NCBI RefSeq assembly: GCF_003600835.1
Contig: NZ_NQYC01000001.1
Coordinates: forward strand, 62,001-126,000
Reading direction: 5' to 3'
DNA: 64,000 bases
Origin: Bacillus sp. PK3_68
Lineage (GTDB): Bacteria; Bacillota; Bacilli; Bacillales; Domibacillaceae
Of this stretch, positions 61,193 through 64,000 are shown one piece after another. The notes below the pieces were generated by a model, which saw nothing but the letters and a program-made list of their open reading frames with translations, was not told the origin of the DNA and did no database searches. A program made the translations under genes and the position numbers. Positions within the stretch are counted from its first letter, which is position 1, and every line of letters begins with the position of its first letter.

Positions 61193-62788
61193 ATGATTAC
61201 AATGTTTCGCAAAAGTATTCGCAAACAATTTCTAGCCACCATGGTTGCCATGCTATTTCTTTTAATAATCGGGGCAGGTGTCGCCTATTTTGCTGGAGAA
61301 CGATTAGCAGGTAATTATATGGAAAAGCGGAAAGAAATGAATACAAAGGTGCAAGCCATCCGCTTTCTTGAGAATAGCTTTAAAAACACAGTATTTTCAA
61401 TGCGCGGCTATATTGCTTTTAAAGATGAAAAAGAGCTTCAACAAGCCTACGACAATTCACGGGAGCTTCAACGGGCGATCCGTGAGTTTCAACCGCTTGC
61501 TTCTTCTCTAGAGGAGAAGAAGCTTGTCAGGGAGCTGGCTGAATTTCGCCGGATCTATATGTATGAGCTTGTTCCTAAGGCTGCGGCTTTTGTAAAATCT
61601 AGTGATTATGAAAGCGTGCAACGATTATCAGCTTCAGGAGCAACGGATAGGATTATGTTCTTCATTAATGAAATTGAAGCTGAGAAAGCTGGGTTAAATC
61701 GAAGAATTGATACTCAATATAAGCAATTTTTAGAGCAAACGAAGACGCTTAATATTTTTCTTGCGGGATATTTTATATTTGTTTTTATAATCACAAGCGG
61801 AGCGGTCTGGCTGCTTTCCAGAAGAATCGGGCAACCCCTTCAAGAGCTGACAGTCGCTGCAGAAAAGTTAGCGGCTGGACGTGAAGTGCATATTCGACAG
61901 ATCAAAAGGACAGACGAGTTAGGGGTTCTCTCAGCTTCATTTGTCCATATGGCTAGAACAATACAGGAAAGAGAACATGAATTGACTGCCCATAACGAAG
62001 AGCTGGTCATGCAACAGGAAGAATTAGAAAAAATGCTCATAGAAACCGAAAGGATGAAAAATCAACTGCTAGAAGTTGATCAGCTGAAGTCTGAGCTTGT
62101 CAGTACGGTGAGTCATGAATTAAGAACGCCGCTTGCCAGTATTCTCGGCTTCACAGAATTAATGCTGAACCGTTCCCTGAAGGAAGAAAAACAGAAGAAA
62201 TATTTAACCACTATTCATCAAGAGGCAGTGCGTCTGACAAGCTTGATTAATGATTTTTTAGACTTGCAGCGGATGGAGTCAGGCTCTTTCGTCTGTTCGT
62301 TTGCGAAGGTGGACCCTAGACTTTTAATTGAGCAAGTTATAGAAGCGGTCAATCAAACGACGGATCGTCATCATTTTCAATTAATTGACCAGCGCTCTCA
62401 GAAATGGCTGAATGGTGATCGAGAAAGACTGATTCAAGTGTTTACGAATTTAATCAGCAACGCGGTTAAGTTTTCTCCAGAAGGCGGCACGATCGTTGTT
62501 CGTCTAACGAATGATGAGCAAAAAATGTTAATAGAAATAAAAGATGAAGGGCTGGGCATACCGGCTGCCGATATCCCACATTTATTTAAAAAGTTTCATC
62601 GCATTGACAATTCAGATCGTAGAAAAATTGGTGGTACAGGTTTAGGTCTAGCTATTTGCAAAGAAATAGTAGAGGCTCATGAGGGGTCCATTGCGGTTTC
62701 ATCAGAATACGGAAAGGGGAGTGTTTTCTCTATTCTTCTTCCGCTTCATCTTCAAGAAGGAGAAAAACAACTAGATCGGCCCATATAA
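61193..62788 (+). CDS. Membrane sensor histidine kinase
   Basis: A 531-aa kinase: first membrane segment (about 10-30), a helical extracytoplasmic region resembling CHASE3 (about 40-180), second segment (about 185-208), HAMP, coiled coil (E-E-L-V-M-Q-Q-E-E-L-E-K-M), HisKA S-T-V-S-H-E-L-R-T-P-L-A-S-I, and HATPase (N-L-I-S-N-A-V-K-F, D-E-G-L-G-I, G-G-T-G-L-G-L-A-I). It starts 30 bp after the GGDEF gene and is followed at 39 bp by a single-domain receiver, so it is probably the phosphate source for both. Confidence 0.9.
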   Translation: MITMFRKSIRKQFLATMVAMLFLLIIGAGVAYFAGERLAGNYMEKRKEMNTKVQAIRFLENSFKNTVFSMRGYIAFKDEKELQQAYDNSRELQRAIREFQPLASSLEEKKLVRELAEFRRIYMYELVPKAAAFVKSSDYESVQRLSASGATDRIMFFINEIEAEKAGLNRRIDTQYKQFLEQTKTLNIFLAGYFIFVFIITSGAVWLLSRRIGQPLQELTVAAEKLAAGREVHIRQIKRTDELGVLSASFVHMARTIQEREHELTAHNEELVMQQEELEKMLIETERMKNQLLEVDQLKSELVSTVSHELRTPLASILGFTELMLNRSLKEEKQKKYLTTIHQEAVRLTSLINDFLDLQRMESGSFVCSFAKVDPRLLIEQVIEAVNQTTDRHHFQLIDQRSQKWLNGDRERLIQVFTNLISNAVKFSPEGGTIVVRLTNDEQKMLIEIKDEGLGIPAADIPHLFKKFHRIDNSDRRKIGGTGLGLAICKEIVEAHEGSIAVSSEYGKGSVFSILLPLHLQEGEKQLDRPI

Positions 62789-62826
62789 TCATAGAAATAA
62801 ATTGAGAGTGGATAAGGGGAAGCTGA

Positions 62827-63180
62827 ATGAGAATATTGATTGCCGACGATGAAGAAGTGTTAAGAATGTTAATCGTTGATACATTAGAAGAAGAGGGTCA
62901 CGCGCTTACAGAAGCCGCTGATGGACAGGAGGCGATCGAGTGCTTTGAAAAGGAAGTATTTGATCTGTTGCTCGTTGACTACATGATGCCAAGGATGACA
63001 GGAATTGAAGTGATTCGAAAGGTAAGAGAGACAAGCGCTGTTAACATTGTTATGTTAACAGCAAAAACACAGCAAAAAGACTTGGAAGAAGCAAAGGAAG
63101 CGGGAGCAAATTTCTTTCTGCCAAAACCGTTTAGCCCGCTAAAGTTGATTGAGCTAATCGAGGAGTTGGAGAAAGAATAA
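62827..63180 (+). CDS. Single-domain response regulator
   Basis: A 117-aa receiver only: D-D at 7-8, phospho-acceptor Asp51 (L-L-V-D-Y-M-M-P), Thr in M-L-T-A-K, and Lys in L-P-K-P-F. It has no output domain, so it must pass phosphate on (for example to the HPt of the GGDEF protein) or work by protein contact. It lies between the kinase and the M20 gene in one transcript. Confidence 0.92.
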   Translation: MRILIADDEEVLRMLIVDTLEEEGHALTEAADGQEAIECFEKEVFDLLLVDYMMPRMTGIEVIRKVRETSAVNIVMLTAKTQQKDLEEAKEAGANFFLPKPFSPLKLIELIEELEKE

Positions 63181-63195
63181 AAACAGGGGGATACC

Positions 63196-64000
63196 GTGTT
63201 AGAAGAAATTCATAGGGAGTTGGAGAAGCACTTTGAAGAAACAGTGAAAGTAAGAAGATACCTGCATCAGCACCCGGAGCTGTCATTTGAAGAAGAAGAA
63301 ACCCCAAAGCTGATTGCCCGCTTGCTAACAGAAATGGGCATAGAGGTAAAAACAAAGGTTGGCGGCCGTGGAGTAATAGGTACCATTTATGGGGGGAAAC
63401 CGGGAAAAACAGTTGCGCTACGAGCTGACTTTGATGCCTTGCCGATTCAGGATTTAAAGGAAGTTCCTTATCGTTCAACGGTTCCTGGGAAAATGCATGC
63501 CTGTGGACATGATGCTCATACGGCTACACTATTATCTGTTGCAAATGCATTGCAGAAAAAGCGGGAGAGTCTGCAAGGAAAGGTAGTGCTTATTCATCAA
63601 TTTGCCGAGGAGCTTGTGCCAGGCGGAGCAAAAGAAATGATTAAGGATGGCTGTCTGGATGATGTAGATGCCATTTTCGGCACACATTTATGGTCGACCA
63701 TTCCTGTGGGTCAGGCTGCTTTTCAGCCGCAGGCGATCATGGCAGCAGCCGATCACTTTGAAGTGGAGATTATTGGCAAAGGTGGACATGGTGGATTGCC
63801 TCATGAAACAGTCGATCCCATTGTACTTGGCATGAACTGGGTTCAGCTCATCCAGCAAATTATTAGCCGCAATGTCAGCCCGCTTGATTCAGCTGTTATT
63901 TCTGTGGGGGTCTTCCACGGTGGCGATGCTTTTAACATTATTCCGGAAAAAGTGACGATTAAAGGCACAGTGAGAACTTTTCGATCGGATGTTCAGCAAT
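63196..64000 (+). CDS. M20-family amidohydrolase (3' cut by window)
   Basis: GTG at 63196 (CAGGGGG upstream) opens a frame that runs off the right end; 268 residues are visible. M20 features: R-A-D-F-D-A-L-P, H-A-C-G-H-D-A-H-T, Q-F-A-E-E (metal-bridging Glu), G-G-H-G-G-L-P-H-E-T and the dimerisation-domain text V-F-H-G-G-D-A-F-N-I-I-P. Such enzymes cleave N-acyl amino acids, hippurate or indole-acetyl amino acids. It starts 15 bp after the receiver gene. Confidence 0.88.
   Translation, partial: MLEEIHRELEKHFEETVKVRRYLHQHPELSFEEEETPKLIARLLTEMGIEVKTKVGGRGVIGTIYGGKPGKTVALRADFDALPIQDLKEVPYRSTVPGKMHACGHDAHTATLLSVANALQKKRESLQGKVVLIHQFAEELVPGGAKEMIKDGCLDDVDAIFGTHLWSTIPVGQAAFQPQAIMAAADHFEVEIIGKGGHGGLPHETVDPIVLGMNWVQLIQQIISRNVSPLDSAVISVGVFHGGDAFNIIPEKVTIKGTVRTFRSDVQQ

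Noticed and set aside
1-64000. CRISPR array, tRNA, rRNA, transposase or prophage
   Set aside because: I looked for regular repeat-spacer text, tRNA-like cloverleafs, rRNA text and transposase or integrase motifs and found none I could support.

Overview
The window looks like chromosomal DNA of a low-GC, spore-former-type Bacillaceae (Bacillus or a near relative). The reasons are strong AGGAGG ribosome-binding sites with frequent TTG/GTG starts, many hairpin-plus-T-run terminators, a SinI/SinR pair, a KatX-like catalase, CsoR/CopZ/CopA, a DUF6366-type small membrane protein and a catabolite-response-like site. I see no rRNA, tRNA, CRISPR array, phage or transposase gene. Both ends cut a gene: a mannose-1-phosphate guanylyltransferase on the left and an M20 amidohydrolase on the right.

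Layout. (1) 1-2.7 kb: the end of an exopolysaccharide locus, then a cyclic-di-GMP-I (GEMM-I) riboswitch directly in front of a 46-codon sinI-like antirepressor gene, with sinR facing it on the other strand. (2) 3.3-6.8 kb: LOG-family enzyme, TetR regulator, and a divergent SDR/HxlR pair. (3) 7-11.9 kb: a two-component system, an ankyrin lipoprotein and a DUF4822 lipoprotein, bracketed by two diverged copies of a ~185-bp structured repeat. (4) 12-19.4 kb: agmatine-deiminase-like enzyme, APC permease, and a minus-strand operon of DmpA-type peptidase, second APC permease and bacterial enhancer-binding regulator. (5) 20.1-22.3 kb: cobalamin riboswitch with terminator ahead of a nitroreductase-family gene, then a methyltransferase. 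(6) 22.7-28.1 kb: copper locus (csoR, copZ, copA, a His-rich membrane protein, glutaredoxin-like and sulfite-reductase-like proteins). (7) 28.4-34.6 kb: hydantoinase/oxoprolinase cluster 1 with its XRE-cupin regulator and NCS1 permease. (8) 34.8-36.4 kb: catalase. (9) 37-44.8 kb: hydantoinase cluster 2 (TetR, OsmC, NCS1 permease, HyuA, a divergent HyuB paralogue, HyuB). (10) 44.9-48.7 kb: LysR, two SDRs, MerR. (11) 49-53 kb: sigma-54 activator, ureohydrolase and sodium-solute symporter with a clear -24/-12 promoter. (12) 53.3-58.8 kb: CitA/CitB-type two-component system, CitMHS transporter with a cre-like site, AEC transporter. (13) 59.5-64 kb: HPt-REC-GGDEF-REC protein, hybrid-free histidine kinase, single-domain response regulator, M20 amidohydrolase.

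How it fits together. Much of 12-58 kb is a nitrogen/carbon scavenging region: imported amino acids, nucleobase- or hydantoin-like rings, guanidino compounds and di/tricarboxylates, each with its own regulator. The left edge joins cyclic-di-GMP sensing to the SinI/SinR biofilm switch, and the right edge carries a GGDEF protein that could make that messenger.

Quality note. Four genes (777-1780, 7529-9030, 49026-50425, 51604-53015) are each broken by one missing base, and in every case restoring one base in an A or T run of 5-6 gives a continuous family-consistent protein. I read these as probable homopolymer errors, not four independent pseudogenes.
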